This document shows, piece by piece, positions 54,922-64,000 of a DNA stretch of 64,000 nucleotides; positions within the stretch are counted from its first letter, which is position 1; every line of letters starts with the position of its first letter. The notes under the pieces were generated by a model, which was not told where the DNA came from, made no database searches, and saw only the letters and a program-made list of their open reading frames with translations. The translations under genes and the position numbers were made by a program. Source of the stretch: Methanobrevibacter sp. (GTDB lineage: Archaea > Methanobacteriota > Methanobacteria > Methanobacteriales > Methanobacteriaceae); contig NZ_JAUNXI010000012.1 in the NCBI RefSeq assembly GCF_030539875.1, forward strand, positions 1-64,000, written 5' to 3'.

Positions 54922-56136
54922 CTACTTAATAATACCGTAACCAATCAATCTCCAACGAGCTCCAACCCTACGGCTTAAAGCCACTCTATCACCAGAGCTT
55001 GCACATACCGGTAACTTAAGAACAACTTCAACGTCTTTTTTCTTGGTAGATGTGACAACACCGATTGTAGTTGTAGTTCCGCAATTAATCATCAAAGGCT
55101 CTTTAATTTTAATTGGAGCAACTTCACGTTCCTCTTTAGTACCAACAACACGATCAAGTAAATTAACATCCATTTTGAAACTGTCCAATATTTCAGGCAA
55201 AGTACCTTCCTCACCGGCGACAGTACCTGACAATGAATCTGATTTAGTTAATGACGGATCCAATTTAGTCGCAATAGCTATAAGGCCACCAGGACCAATT
55301 TCTTCAACTTGCTGACCATTAGCTTCAAGGCCGATAATTTCTGAGGTTAGAGTAATTCTTTTACCATCATTAGTAGGGCCAGGTCTAATTTCAATAGTGT
55401 CTCCAAGTTTAAATTTACCTTGAATCAAAGTACCTCCGATGACTCCTCCTTTGATTTTTTTAGCACCTGAACCTGGCTTATTAATATCAAAAGACCTTGC
55501 CACATGCATTAATGCAGTGTCATCAACATTCCTTTCCGGAGGTTGGATTTGTTTAAGCATTGTTTCAATTAGTATATCAACATTAGCTCCTTGTTGAGCA
55601 GAAACAGGTATTATCAAAGCATCTTCAGCACAAGTGCCTTTAACAAAATCCTTAATTTCGTTATAACTTTCAATAGCTCTTTCTTTTGAAACAATATCGA
55701 TTTTATTTTGAACTACGATAACATCTTTAACACCAATAACGTCAAGTGCCATTAGATGCTCTTTAGTTTGTGGCTGTGGGCAAGTTTCATTTGCAGCAAT
55801 AACCAAAACTGCACCATCCATAATTGCGGCACCAGATAACATAGTTGCCATAAGAGTCTCGTGACCTGGAGCATCAACAAATGATACTTTTCTAATTAAT
55901 TCAGTTTCACTTCCACAGATTTCACATTTATCAGAAGTAGTGTAACATTCAGGTTCGCCACAGTTAGGACATTTCCTAAATTCGATATCAGCATAACCTA
56001 AACGAATGGAAATACCTCTTTTTGTTTCTTCACTGTGAGTATCAGTCCATATTCCTGATAATGCTTTAGTAAGAGTGGTCTTACCATGATCTACGTGACC
56101 AACTAAACCAATGTTAACATCTGACTGTATGTTCAC
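54922..56136 (-). CDS. eif2g: Translation initiation factor aIF2 subunit gamma
   Basis: 404 aa. GTPase that carries initiator Met-tRNA to the small ribosomal subunit as part of aIF2. G1 motif [12 protein letters not shown]3 [10 protein letters not shown]4 NKID, and the aIF2-gamma zinc knuckle ([20 protein letters not shown]) at about 58-77. Domains II and III follow ([16 protein letters not shown]). Start is GTG at 56136, eight bases after AAGGTGG. The stop overlaps the region upstream of the PIN gene. Confidence 0.97.
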   Translation of the reverse strand: MNIQSDVNIGLVGHVDHGKTTLTKALSGIWTDTHSEETKRGISIRLGYADIEFRKCPNCGEPECYTTSDKCEICGSETELIRKVSFVDAPGHETLMATMLSGAAIMDGAVLVIAANETCPQPQTKEHLMALDVIGVKDVIVVQNKIDIVSKERAIESYNEIKDFVKGTCAEDALIIPVSAQQGANVDILIETMLKQIQPPERNVDDTALMHVARSFDINKPGSGAKKIKGGVIGGTLIQGKFKLGDTIEIRPGPTNDGKRITLTSEIIGLEANGQQVEEIGPGGLIAIATKLDPSLTKSDSLSGTVAGEEGTLPEILDSFKMDVNLLDRVVGTKEEREVAPIKIKEPLMINCGTTTTIGVVTSTKKKDVEVVLKLPVCASSGDRVALSRRVGARWRLIGYGIIK

Positions 56137-56198
56137 AGATAACCACCTTTTTAATAATTTTAATTCGACTTAAAAGTAAAATAAGAAAAATAGTAAAA

Positions 56199-56582
56199 CT
56201 ATTCTTCCTCTTCTTCACCAGCACCAAGAATATCAGCTATTGATTTACTTCCAGCTTGAGTAACTACAGTGTTGATTTGTACAATATCTTCAGCAATAGT
56301 GTTTCCTCTAACAGTTTTTCTTCTTTTAACACCATCAGCTTTAGGATGATAACCGATACCACCAGTTAATAAACTTTTGATTCTTCTAGTACCTGAAACA
56401 TCTTTTTTCATAGCAAAACCGTTTTTATCACTACCACCAGTAATTTTTAAGGTATAGCCATCCAAACCAACGATTCCACCATCAAATTCATCGCCAATGA
56501 CTAAACCATTGAAAACTTTTGTTTCATCAACTTCAATTTGATGAGTTTCAGCATTTTGAGATACAACAACTTTGAATGCCAT
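56199..56582 (-). CDS. rps6e: 30S ribosomal protein S6e
   Basis: 127 aa, the short archaeal S6e. It has MAFKVVVSQNAETHQIEVD, GGSDKNGFAMKKDVSGTRR and the basic KRRKTVRGNTIAEDIVQIN segment, then an acidic end. AAGGAGG is optimally placed before the ATG. It lies between infB and eif2g, as in other Methanobacteria. Confidence 0.96.
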   Translation of the reverse strand: MAFKVVVSQNAETHQIEVDETKVFNGLVIGDEFDGGIVGLDGYTLKITGGSDKNGFAMKKDVSGTRRIKSLLTGGIGYHPKADGVKRRKTVRGNTIAEDIVQINTVVTQAGSKSIADILGAGEEEEE

Positions 56583-56621
56583 GGTATTCCTCCTTAATTA
56601 TTTTTATATAATGTAAATTTA

Positions 56622-58412
56622 TTATTCGAAAAGACCAAATTTTCCCCAATCAGGATCTTTTTTACGTTTGATTTCTACCAATTCATAAAGAGTTTCAAAT
56701 TCATCTTCAGTTAATTTGTCTTTGAATTCTCTTTCAATGAATTTATAATGTTTTTCAGAAACATCAACGAACAGTTCGTCCCCTTCTTCGAAATGTTTTC
56801 CAACAAAAGCGTCTTTAATAGCCATAGCCACCCTTTGACCTCTTGAGATAGATGGTAATGTTTCACCTTTGTCTTCCATACTGGTAATCACACCAACATA
56901 TTCGCCATTTTTATTAATTAATGTTTGACCTTGTTTAATTGTGCCGCTAATTGACTCGATTCCAATAATAGCAGGTTTACTTTGACGAAAAACTAACTTA
57001 GGCAATGCAACGAACTTCGCAGGTTTGACAATAGCATCATAAAATGCTTTCTTCTTAGCTCTTTCAAGTTCATCAGTCCACTCCTGATAATCTTCGATGA
57101 TTTGATATATAACGTCACCTTTGAAAAGTTTAATATCGGAATTATTTAAATCATCAACGGAATTCGGATGAACATCTACATTAAAAGCGATTATAGCTCC
57201 ATGTGCATCATTTTCATTTATTGCAATATTGGAGTTAATAATGTCCCTACGGCTTACATCACCAATATCCGCTTCGCGAATAGGAATATTCAATTCTTTT
57301 AGAAGTTTAACTACAGCTTCAAGAGAACCTAATGTGTCTGCTTTAACTAAAATACCTTCATCATCGGTATTGATAGTAATATCTTCAATTTCCTTTAAGA
57401 GTTCCTCTTCAACATTTTCATCATCGCTTAATACTCTAAGCGGTGAGCCGGAAACAACATCTTCCAAATTAGGAGCAGCTATCTTAATACCTGCAGCTGC
57501 AACAACTTCATCAAATTTTCTGAATTTCTTTTTAGAGTCTCTCATTTCTTCAAGTGGAAGGGGTCTTAAAATAGACCTGACTTTACTTGTTGAAACTTCA
57601 TTTGAAGAATTGATAAAAGCGATTTCGTCATTAGTTCGTAAAACACCGTCATAAATAATACTATCAATAGTGAGGCCTAATCCTACTTCTTCTTTAACTT
57701 CCAGTATAGTGCCCTTAGCAGGAGCATTTTCATTGATTTCCAGCTGTTCTGTTAAATACTCTTGAGCCAATCCAAGTAACATTGCCAGTACTTCTATAAT
57801 GCCTTCACCGGATTTAGCACTAATAGGAATAATACTAATCTGTGAAGCAAAATTACTAACTCTATCAAATCTTTCGGATTGGAAACCTTCTTTGTGAAGC
57901 TCACCAACAAGCTCATAGACTTTTATGTCCAACTCCTGTTTGACACTTTGAGCCTGATTACTGTAAGATTCTTTAAAAGAAGAATGCTCATGTGTTTCCC
58001 AACCAAAAATTCTATCTATTTTATTAGCTACAACAATAAATGGAGTCCTGTACATCTTAAGAATATTCAATGCTTCGAAAGTTTGCGGTTTGAACCCATC
58101 ATTAATATCAACAATTAAAACTGCTAAATCAGCTAATGCACCCCCACGTTTTCTCAAACTGGTAAATGCAGCATGTCCTGGAGTATCAATAAAGAATAAA
58201 CCTGGTATTAAATCTTTGATAGTTAGTTTTGATATAAAATTTCCACAGATTTCTTCAATAGTATCATTTGGAATCTCAGTAGCACCAATATGTTGAGTAA
58301 TACCTCCTGCCTCTTTATCTGCAATGGTACTTCCTCTAATATAATCTAACAATGTAGTTTTACCATGGTCTACATGTCCTAAAACTGATACAATCGGGGA
58401 TCTGATTTTCAT
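56622..58412 (-). CDS. infB: Translation initiation factor aIF5B (IF-2-like)
   Basis: 596 aa, archaeal length, with no bacterial N-terminal extension and no intein. GTPase motifs [27 protein letters not shown] and NKIDR. Later domains include [20 protein letters not shown] and the C-terminal [18 protein letters not shown]. It promotes ribosomal subunit joining. The ribosome site is weak. It is 38 bp downstream of ndk and likely co-transcribed. Confidence 0.97.
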   Translation of the reverse strand: MKIRSPIVSVLGHVDHGKTTLLDYIRGSTIADKEAGGITQHIGATEIPNDTIEEICGNFISKLTIKDLIPGLFFIDTPGHAAFTSLRKRGGALADLAVLIVDINDGFKPQTFEALNILKMYRTPFIVVANKIDRIFGWETHEHSSFKESYSNQAQSVKQELDIKVYELVGELHKEGFQSERFDRVSNFASQISIIPISAKSGEGIIEVLAMLLGLAQEYLTEQLEINENAPAKGTILEVKEEVGLGLTIDSIIYDGVLRTNDEIAFINSSNEVSTSKVRSILRPLPLEEMRDSKKKFRKFDEVVAAAGIKIAAPNLEDVVSGSPLRVLSDDENVEEELLKEIEDITINTDDEGILVKADTLGSLEAVVKLLKELNIPIREADIGDVSRRDIINSNIAINENDAHGAIIAFNVDVHPNSVDDLNNSDIKLFKGDVIYQIIEDYQEWTDELERAKKKAFYDAIVKPAKFVALPKLVFRQSKPAIIGIESISGTIKQGQTLINKNGEYVGVITSMEDKGETLPSISRGQRVAMAIKDAFVGKHFEEGDELFVDVSEKHYKFIEREFKDKLTEDEFETLYELVEIKRKKDPDWGKFGLFE

Positions 58413-58450
58413 AATATCGTCTTTGATAATAAATTTTCTAAAATCTAAAT

Positions 58451-58903
58451 TTATTCATAAATTAAATCGTTATCAACAATTTGATAATCGCAAATTTCAT
58501 TTTCATTAAAGAAAAGGCCAATTTCTCTTTCAGCAGATTCAGGAGCATCAGATGCATGGATAATGTTTCTGCCTGTATCCATAGCAAAGTCTCCTCTAAT
58601 AGTTCCAAGGTCTGCTTCTAAAGGATTGGTTGCGCCAACTAATTTCCTAATAGTAGTAATAGCTTCTTCTCCTTCAATTACCATAGCTAATGACGGTGAA
58701 GAAGTAATGTATTCAACTAAACTTGGGAAAAATGGTTTTTCAGCATGTTCTCCATAATGAGTTTTTGCTAACTCTTCATCAATTTGAATTAATTTACAAG
58801 CAACAATTTTGAGACCTTTTTGCTCAAAACGAGACAAAATTTCACCCATAAGACGTCTTTGAACAGCGTCGGGTTTCATCATTACAAAACTTTTTTGAAT
58901 CAT
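58451..58903 (-). CDS. ndk: Nucleoside diphosphate kinase
   Basis: 150 aa. It transfers the gamma phosphate of ATP to nucleoside diphosphates through a phospho-His. [22 protein letters not shown], the [17 protein letters not shown] block and the active-site [16 protein letters not shown] are all present. The start overlaps the stop of rpl24e by 4 bp. Confidence 0.97.
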   Translation of the reverse strand: MIQKSFVMMKPDAVQRRLMGEILSRFEQKGLKIVACKLIQIDEELAKTHYGEHAEKPFFPSLVEYITSSPSLAMVIEGEEAITTIRKLVGATNPLEADLGTIRGDFAMDTGRNIIHASDAPESAEREIGLFFNENEICDYQIVDNDLIYE

Positions 58904-59061
58904 TCTTTAACCCATTTAACTTTTCTTGGAACTCTTCCAAGCTTAATCATATTTTTTTCACATTTACTGCTACAAAAGAAATAAATTGAGCCATCTCTTT
59001 TGACGTACATTTTACCTGTACCTTCTTCAATTTCTTTATTACAGAATGAACAGATTCTCAT
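58900..59061 (-). CDS. rpl24e: 50S ribosomal protein L24e
   Basis: 53 aa, read on the minus strand: [20 protein letters not shown], then [16 protein letters not shown] and the basic end [13 protein letters not shown]2-C2 zinc finger typical of L24e. AAGGTG precedes the ATG. Its TGA overlaps the ndk start. Confidence 0.95.
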   Translation of the reverse strand: MRICSFCNKEIEEGTGKMYVKRDGSIYFFCSSKCEKNMIKLGRVPRKVKWVKE

Positions 59062-59075
59062 GTTCTTACACCTTC

Positions 59076-59282
59076 TTAAGGAGTTCTAATTTCCTTAGCT
59101 TCTCTAATAGTATCAAGTAACATTAAAATGTCGCCTTCTCTTACAGGTCCCATAATGTTTCTTGTTAAAATTCTTCCTTTATCTCTACCATCGAGGATTC
59201 TGCATTTAATTTGCATTACCTCACCAGTCATACCAGTTCTTTTTAAAACTTTAATGACTTCAGCAGGAGTTCCTTCTTCCAT
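59076..59282 (-). CDS. rps28e: 30S ribosomal protein S28e
   Basis: 68 aa from the ATG at 59282 (an in-frame ATG at 59294 lies too close to the GGTGAT site). [20 protein letters not shown] and the C-terminal [19 protein letters not shown] mark S28e. It sits between rpl7ae and rpl24e, the standard order. Confidence 0.95.
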   Translation of the reverse strand: MEEGTPAEVIKVLKRTGMTGEVMQIKCRILDGRDKGRILTRNIMGPVREGDILMLLDTIREAKEIRTP

Positions 59283-59311
59283 GTAAATCACCATGATTCA
59301 ATTAAAAGAAT

Positions 59312-59680
59312 TTATTCTTTTAATTCAGCAACTTTTTCAGCAATTTCAGCAACAGCAGCTTCAGCATCACCAGCATCTACAATACATGCGGATGCAGTTC
59401 CAACAGTTAAACCAGCAGCTCCACCAACTTGTTCTTTGGTAGGTAAGTAAACGTAAGGAATTTCTTTTTCATCAGCTAAAACAGGGATGTGTGCAACAAT
59501 TTCAGCAGGATCAACATCTTCTGCAATAACAACTAATGCTGCATCTCCTCTTTCGATGAATTTGGTTACTTCGTTAGTACCTTTTGCTACTTTACCAGTA
59601 TTGTACGCGGTTTCTAATGCTTCTTCAGCTTGCTTAGCTAATTCTTCAGGTGTGTCAAATTTTACATAAATGTTTGCCAT
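59312..59680 (-). CDS. rpl7ae: 50S ribosomal protein L7Ae
   Basis: 122 aa from the ATG at 59680. An in-frame ATG at 59701 overlaps the strong AAGGAGGT site and is not the start. [37 protein letters not shown] and [18 protein letters not shown] are the L7Ae blocks. Besides the ribosome, archaeal L7Ae binds kink-turns in box C/D and H/ACA RNAs and in RNase P. It is the first gene of the cluster, and its leader holds hairpins. Confidence 0.96.
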   Translation of the reverse strand: MANIYVKFDTPEELAKQAEEALETAYNTGKVAKGTNEVTKFIERGDAALVVIAEDVDPAEIVAHIPVLADEKEIPYVYLPTKEQVGGAAGLTVGTASACIVDAGDAEAAVAEIAEKVAELKE

Positions 59681-59699
59681 AAAATATACCTCCTTTTTC

Positions 59700-59745
59700 A
59701 TCTGGCTATGCCATCCATCGGCAGATATTATAATTCCTTGAATTA
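59700..59745 (-). promoter_or_regulatory. Structured leader of the L7Ae gene
   Basis: Between the ribosome site and the putative promoter lie two short inverted repeats: ATCTG (59700-59704) with CAGAT (59722-59726) enclosing a G/C-richer 17-base internal region, and TAATTC/GAATTA (59731-59736 and 59740-59745). L7Ae binds kink-turns and represses its own mRNA in some archaea, so a leader structure is plausible. A clear kink-turn consensus is not visible by eye. Confidence 0.3.
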
Positions 59746-60164
59746 TAATATTCGTAATTATATATAGTTATATTATTTTAACTATAGAAATTACTCAAAT
59801 TATTCAATGAGCGAATAATTTTATAGTTTTTAATAATACTAATTCTTGAATACATTCATATATCACTAAATATAATCCCATTAAATAAAAAAAAGAGGGA
59901 TTAAACTTTCAATACAAATACTTCTGAATTTCATATAATTTTTAGCAAAACTAAAAATAAAAATTTAGTAATTAATGAAATAATTCTAGAGAACTAGACA
60001 TTATATAGATATGTTAACATACTATATAAATGTTTTTAAAAATAGGACAATATAAGCAATTTTTGAAAATAAATAAAATTCTTAATTATAAATAAAAATC
60101 AGACAATTTAAAAAAATGTAAAAGAGATAGTAAAAAATTACTATCGGGATGAACATCAGAAAAT
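59746..60164 (-). other. AT-rich gap upstream of the L7Ae gene
   Basis: About 420 bp without a gene. TATA-like stretches on the minus strand near 59757-59790 (ATATATAATT) probably serve the ribosomal cluster. The right end contains the 3' trailer of the histone gene, including an imperfect inverted repeat (GATAGTAAAAAATTACTATC, 60126-60145) that may end the histone transcript. No RNA gene was recognised. Confidence 0.4.
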
Positions 60165-60365
60165 CTATTTGATTGCTAATTTTACATCTTCAGCTTTTAC
60201 AGTTTTTCTACCAGCGTGACGAGCAAAACCTACAGCTTTACCTGCAATTTCATTTCCGTAATCTTCGATTGCTTCGGTTAAAGCAATTTTTGCATCATCA
60301 CTTACTCTTTGTGCACCTGCGTTTTTTAATATTCTTGCTACAGGAGCGAATGGTAATTCTGTCAT
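60165..60365 (-). CDS. Archaeal histone (HMf-type)
   Basis: 66 aa from the ATG at 60365, with GAGGTG properly spaced; an in-frame ATG at 60380 overlaps that site. [34 protein letters not shown], and [20 protein letters not shown] form the three-helix histone fold with the conserved RKTVKAEDV loop. It wraps DNA as dimers and multimers. Single-gene unit with its own promoter region. Confidence 0.96.
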   Translation of the reverse strand: MTELPFAPVARILKNAGAQRVSDDAKIALTEAIEDYGNEIAGKAVGFARHAGRKTVKAEDVKLAIK

Positions 60366-60404
60366 AATTAAACACCTCATTTTTTTGATAATAATAATTA
60401 TAAT

Positions 60405-60469
60405 TTGCTTATATATAAATATATTGGTGCATTAGTGTTAAATTTTGATAATTTCAACATTTAACACTA
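60405..60469 (-). promoter_or_regulatory. Histone promoter with upstream inverted repeat
   Basis: On the minus strand a TATA-like element (ATTTATATATAAGC) lies at 60408-60421, about 45-55 bp before the histone ATG. Immediately upstream is an inverted repeat with 11-bp perfect arms: TAGTGTTAAAT (60433-60443) and ATTTAACACTA (60459-60469), spacer 15 bp. The position next to the BRE/TATA suits a regulator binding site. Confidence 0.5.
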
Positions 60470-60611
60470 CACTAAAATAACATGAAAATTGACATTAGTA
60501 TCTTTAAAAATGTTTTTCATAGGTTAGGTTAAATAAAAAAAGTAAAATTTTAATTAACAATAAAAAGAATTAAAAGAAAAAATTAAAATAAAATGAGTTT
60601 TAAAGCCCAAA

Positions 60612-61808
60612 TTATTTATTCATTAGAATTTTTCTTAAAGTGTCAATATCTGCATCCACCTGAGTAGGTTGAGTGCATGCATCAATGGCAGTATTAGGAT
60701 CTTTTAATAAATGTCCTGTAACAACACAAGTTATGGTTTCTCCTTTGTCAACTACTCCTTCATCAACAAGTTTTTTAAGACCTGCAATTGAAGCTGCAGA
60801 AGCAGGTTCGACACCAATACCTTCAGTTCTTGCAAGCAACTTTTGTGCATCGAGTATTTCTTCATCACTTACAGTTTCAGAATAACCATTCGAATCATAA
60901 ATTGCATTTAATGCTTTAATATCACTTACAGGAGCGCCAATACGGATGGCTGTTGCTATTGTTTCAGGATTTTCCACAGGAACAACCCTTTTATCTCCTT
61001 TTTTAAATGCATTTGTAACAGGACATGCTCCTTCAGCCTGAATACCAGTCATCATCGGCAACTCTTTAATAAATCCTGCATCGTAGAATTCTTTAACTCC
61101 CTTCCAGATTGCGGAAATGTTTCCGGCGTTTCCGACAGGTAAAATGATTCTGTCAGGAGATTGCCATCCCAAATCACGAACGATTTCATATCCTATAGTT
61201 TTTTGCCCTTCCAGCCTGTATGGATTAATTGAGTTTAACAAGTAAAGATGTTTTTCCAGTGCAAGAGCAGTCATTGCTTCGAGAGCTTCATCAAAGTTTC
61301 CATTAATAGACATTACTTCAGCCCCATGGAACATTGCCTGAGCCAGTTTTCCCAAAGCGACCTTGCCTGAAGGTAAAAATACAATACATCTCAATCCTGC
61401 ACGGGCCGCATAAGCTGATAGGGATGCGGAAGTATTTCCGGTTGAAGCACAACCAACTGTGTGTACTCCAAGTTCCATTGCTTTTGTCATACCTACAGTC
61501 ATTCCCCTATCCTTGAAACTTCCGGTAGGATTTGAACCTTCCACTTTAACATATAAGTTTACGCCAAGCTCCTCTCCCAGTTTGTCGCATCTGCAAAATG
61601 GGGTTCCTCCTTCATCAAGGGAAACGATTTTACTTTCATCTACAGGAATGCATTCTTTAAATTTCCACAAATTATCTTTTCTACCATCGAAAATATCTTT
61701 AGAAACATTGATTTCATTTACAAGCTCAAGTACGGATCCGCACTTTCCGCAAGTGTAAATTACTTCATCATCATCGTATTCTTCACCACAAGAAACACAT
61801 CTTATCAT
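60612..61808 (-). CDS. thrC: Threonine synthase
   Basis: 398 aa. PLP enzyme making threonine from O-phosphohomoserine. The PLP Lys lies in GSNPTGSFKDRGMTVGM; phosphate-binding VGNAGNISAIWKG and CASTGNTSASLSAYAARAG are present. The N-terminus is a zinc ribbon (CVSCGEEYDDDEVIYTCGKC), common in archaeal/class II-like ThrC. It follows trpS by 38 bp in the same direction, so the two may share a transcript. Confidence 0.95.
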   Translation of the reverse strand: MIRCVSCGEEYDDDEVIYTCGKCGSVLELVNEINVSKDIFDGRKDNLWKFKECIPVDESKIVSLDEGGTPFCRCDKLGEELGVNLYVKVEGSNPTGSFKDRGMTVGMTKAMELGVHTVGCASTGNTSASLSAYAARAGLRCIVFLPSGKVALGKLAQAMFHGAEVMSINGNFDEALEAMTALALEKHLYLLNSINPYRLEGQKTIGYEIVRDLGWQSPDRIILPVGNAGNISAIWKGVKEFYDAGFIKELPMMTGIQAEGACPVTNAFKKGDKRVVPVENPETIATAIRIGAPVSDIKALNAIYDSNGYSETVSDEEILDAQKLLARTEGIGVEPASAASIAGLKKLVDEGVVDKGETITCVVTGHLLKDPNTAIDACTQPTQVDADIDTLRKILMNK

Positions 61809-61846
61809 AAAATCACAACCATATTTTTAATAATTATTAATAAACG

Positions 61847-62944
61847 TTATATTAAAGTTTTAGCTATTTCACGAGCTTCAACCTGTTTTTCTTTTAAGTC
61901 CTGCATAAACTCTTCCATCAGTTCTGCTGTTCTTACCTTACAGTCACCGCAGCGGAGAGTTCCATTTAGACAATCATGCCTTATTTTTTCAAGTTCACCG
62001 TCATCATCAATAAAATGATATAACATCATTTCATAAATCACACATTTATCTACTTCTCCACCAAGCTCCTGTTGCTCTTTTAAACTTTCCCTTCCACCGG
62101 TTTTAGCTGATTTTACTTTTTTAACAGCAGATTTTACATCATCGTTGAGATATATTGCAGTGGATGGTTTGGAGCTGCTCATTTTATCTCCGGTCAAACC
62201 GGTCAGGAATCTGTGATATGTAGATGCAGGAGTTAAAAATCCCAAATCCTCATGAAGCTTTTGAGCAATATCTCTTGTTAAACGAATATGAGGGTCCTGG
62301 TCTATTCCAACAGGGACAACAACCTTTTTTGGACCTCCAAATTCTTCAATCTGAGGAAGTAAAATATCTGCAACCTGAACTAAAGGTGCCTGAATATGGG
62401 CAATATTTGTAGACGGGCTGAAACCATAAATTGCTTTGAGCTGATTGAAATTGGTTTTACCGGCTGCTTTGAAAGCCAGATCCTGAAGAGGTTTATTTTG
62501 AGATTGAAGATAAACATTCACATTGTCCTTTTCAAGATCCAGACCAAGTGCAATCCAATTTGACAAATACTCATTAATTGCAATTTCACGGCCTTCTTCA
62601 AAACTCATTCCCCTGGCAGCATAGGATTCCAAATCTGCAATCGGAAGAGACAGCATTGCTCCTTTTTCCTGATACCATTTTAACTGGTCCACAATCATTT
62701 TATGACCTATATGCATTTGACCGCTTGGCATCATACCGGTTACAACTGCAAAATCTTTATTTTGATTGATTAAATTATTGATTTCACCAAATTCCCTATG
62801 TCCGAATATTACTCCTCTTTTCATTAATCTTTGAGGATTTTCAACTTCATTTAGGATGTCTGAAAATTTTCCAATACCAAACTGATTAACTAACTTATCA
62901 TAATCTAAGCTAAATGATGCCCATGGATTAATTAAATCTGCCAT
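61847..62944 (-). CDS. trpS: Tryptophanyl-tRNA synthetase
   Basis: 365 aa from the ATG at 62944 (MADLINPWASF). Class I synthetase of the archaeal/eukaryotic TrpRS type: HIGH-like MMPSGQMHIGHKM, KMSSS in GDKMSSSKPST, and VPVGIDQDPHIRLTRDIA. The C-terminal CGDCKVRTAELMEEFMQDL is typical of archaeal forms. It lies between endA and thrC, in the same direction. Confidence 0.96.
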   Translation of the reverse strand: MADLINPWASFSLDYDKLVNQFGIGKFSDILNEVENPQRLMKRGVIFGHREFGEINNLINQNKDFAVVTGMMPSGQMHIGHKMIVDQLKWYQEKGAMLSLPIADLESYAARGMSFEEGREIAINEYLSNWIALGLDLEKDNVNVYLQSQNKPLQDLAFKAAGKTNFNQLKAIYGFSPSTNIAHIQAPLVQVADILLPQIEEFGGPKKVVVPVGIDQDPHIRLTRDIAQKLHEDLGFLTPASTYHRFLTGLTGDKMSSSKPSTAIYLNDDVKSAVKKVKSAKTGGRESLKEQQELGGEVDKCVIYEMMLYHFIDDDGELEKIRHDCLNGTLRCGDCKVRTAELMEEFMQDLKEKQVEAREIAKTLI

Positions 62945-63042
62945 ATTATCACACACAATCACGTTAAATCATACTTATGATTAAAAATTATTACAATAAA
63001 TTCATTCTATAATAAAAATATAATAGATTCCTTTAATTAAAT

Positions 63043-63558
63043 CTAAGGTCGAGTCCATTCAATATTATAGTAGGTAATATCGAAATCATCATCTACAATA
63101 GCCAACAACAATTTTTTGTTAACACCATGTGAAACTCTAACATAACTTGCAAAATCAAGAGCATTAATCTCATAATTTTCAAAAATAATTTTAACTAAAT
63201 AATCAGAATGTCCTTGTCCAGGACCTCTTCCACGATCATATAATCTAAATTCGGACCCATATTTAAAACCTGTTTTAATTACGAACCCACGATCCTTTAA
63301 ATCACGATAAACAACATACTTCCCATATAAATCCTGTTCTTTTAAAATATCTATGATATAGCCAATACTGCATTCGGCATCATCTTCATAAATATCCAAA
63401 CGATCTTTTTCTAATAAATAGCAAGCTTCAATTAAAGAAAGATTTAATGTATCAGCCTCAATTTTACCAAATAAACTTTTTTCATGTAAAGCAATCGGTT
63501 TTTTGCTTCCTTCTTCAATTTTAACAGAAACAATATCATTCGATAAATTACCACGCAT
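63043..63558 (-). CDS. endA: tRNA-splicing endonuclease EndA
   Basis: 171 aa, the homotetrameric one-domain type. It cuts bulge-helix-bulge motifs in tRNA and rRNA precursors. Catalytic residues can be placed as Y107 (FRLYDRG), H117 (GPGQGHSDY) and K148 (HGVNKKLLL); the spacing matches the Methanocaldococcus enzyme (Tyr-His 10, His-Lys 31). GGTG lies before the ATG. It is upstream of trpS. Confidence 0.95.
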   Translation of the reverse strand: MRGNLSNDIVSVKIEEGSKKPIALHEKSLFGKIEADTLNLSLIEACYLLEKDRLDIYEDDAECSIGYIIDILKEQDLYGKYVVYRDLKDRGFVIKTGFKYGSEFRLYDRGRGPGQGHSDYLVKIIFENYEINALDFASYVRVSHGVNKKLLLAIVDDDFDITYYNIEWTRP

Positions 63559-63644
63559 TAAAACACCGTAAAAAGAAATAAATTATATTTAATGATATTA
63601 TTTTGATAGAAATATTATATATATTTTTGTAAAAAAAAGAAAAT

Positions 63645-64000
63645 TTAAATCCCAATAAAAATATTATTGGCCATTTCTACAGGAATATCAAGTTTTTTAT
63701 CATCAACAGTAATCAGATAATGATTTTCACCATCATTATCATTGACTTCATATTTCAAATGAGCGCCAACACGAATATTCAAGTTTAAAATTTCATCTAA
63801 AAGTTCATCATTACCGCGAATAAATGAAATTGTTCCTTCAATATCAGAAGTCAATTCCGAAACTGACAATAAATTAAATTTTCTATTAATGATTTTATCA
63901 AAGTCTGTTTGAGAATAACATTCCTTACAACTGTTAAAATCAAAATCACAAGCAGGAATAACATTATTATCAGGACACAAATCAGGATTGTGCAACATAG
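63645..64000 (-). CDS. DtxR-family metal-dependent regulator with FeoA domain (5' end beyond window)
   Basis: At least 117 residues of the C-terminal part are visible. The reading frame runs off the window, so the Met near the edge need not be the start. NPDLCPDNNVIP corresponds to the metal-binding 'hP..CPhGnpIP' block of DtxR/MntR/IdeR repressors, followed by Cys residues (CDFDFNSCKECY). The FeoA/SH3-like domain comes next (LLSVSELTSDIEGTISFIRG, LLDEILNLNIRVGAHL). Such regulators control iron or manganese uptake. The N-terminal winged helix lies outside the window. Confidence 0.8.
   Translation of the reverse strand, partial: MLHNPDLCPDNNVIPACDFDFNSCKECYSQTDFDKIINRKFNLLSVSELTSDIEGTISFIRGNDELLDEILNLNIRVGAHLKYEVNDNDGENHYLITVDDKKLDIPVEMANNIFIGI

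Noticed and set aside
57229-57654. 141-codon frame antisense to infB
   Set aside because: It lies wholly inside the conserved aIF5B gene and has Ser/Leu-rich antisense composition.
1-64000. tRNA, rRNA or transposase genes
   Set aside because: I looked through the intergenic stretches and saw no tRNA-like TTCGANNC arms with matching stems, no rRNA, and no intact transposase or terminal repeats. A covariance-model scan would be needed to exclude small RNAs.

Overview
The window looks like chromosomal DNA from a Methanobrevibacter-type methanogenic archaeon (Methanobacteriales). The evidence is a strongly AT-rich genome; archaeal information-processing genes (aIF2-gamma, aIF5B, Spt4/Rpo7, S27ae, S24e, S6e, L24e, S28e, L7Ae, a 66-residue histone, EndA); GGAGGT-type ribosome binding sites alongside TATA boxes; and a long block of very large secreted adhesin-like proteins with lysine-rich Ig-like tails, as known from pseudomurein-walled gut methanogens. 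Almost every gene is on the minus strand.

Layout. 1-5.7 kb: a type I restriction-modification locus (hsdR; then an unrecognised 214-aa gene, a half-length hsdS, hsdM, and the first codons of a second hsdS at the left edge). The promoter of the second unit has near-identical 25-bp direct repeats on either side of its TATA box. 5.9-9.7 kb: a short-chain dehydrogenase, a zinc-ribbon membrane protein, a secreted DUF1002 protein and a DUF169 protein. 10-13.5 kb: a heterodimeric ABC exporter with one canonical and one degenerate ATP site. 13.8-23.6 kb: the most unusual locus. It encodes a CobN-like chelatase that appears to be secreted and membrane-anchored, a multi-span DUF2162 membrane protein with an intramembrane CPCC motif, a TolQ/ExbB-type channel, a DUF2149 protein resembling ExbD, and a secreted DUF3344 surface protein. 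The upstream regions of both transcription units carry multiple GTAATAC/GTATTAC heptamers, which suggests one metal-responsive regulon. 23.8-26.8 kb: a MATE exporter and an O-acetylhomoserine sulfhydrylase-type enzyme, then a decayed aldo/keto reductase. 27.1-47.4 kb: six consecutive adhesin-like genes (538 to 1802 aa) built from beta-helix, Ig-like, PQQ-like propeller and lysine-rich modules. 47.4-48.5 kb: a gene-poor stretch with a possible small leaderless ORF and a frameshifted regulator remnant.

48.5-64 kb: housekeeping genes. An Fe-S aldo/keto reductase homologue lacks two residues of the catalytic tetrad. It is followed by a KH/PP-loop ATPase with a zinc-ribbon partner, argH, a compact translation/transcription cluster (S27ae to L7Ae), a histone gene with an 11-bp-arm inverted repeat upstream, thrC, trpS, endA and the 3' part of a DtxR-family regulator with a FeoA domain at the right edge.

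The best candidate for an undescribed system is the 13.8-23.6 kb locus. A tetrapyrrole-chelatase-like ectoprotein is paired with a proton-channel-type motor in a cell that should have no outer membrane, together with a candidate transporter and a co-regulated surface protein. I infer an energised metal or metal-cofactor capture system at the cell surface. The substrate cannot be read from sequence.
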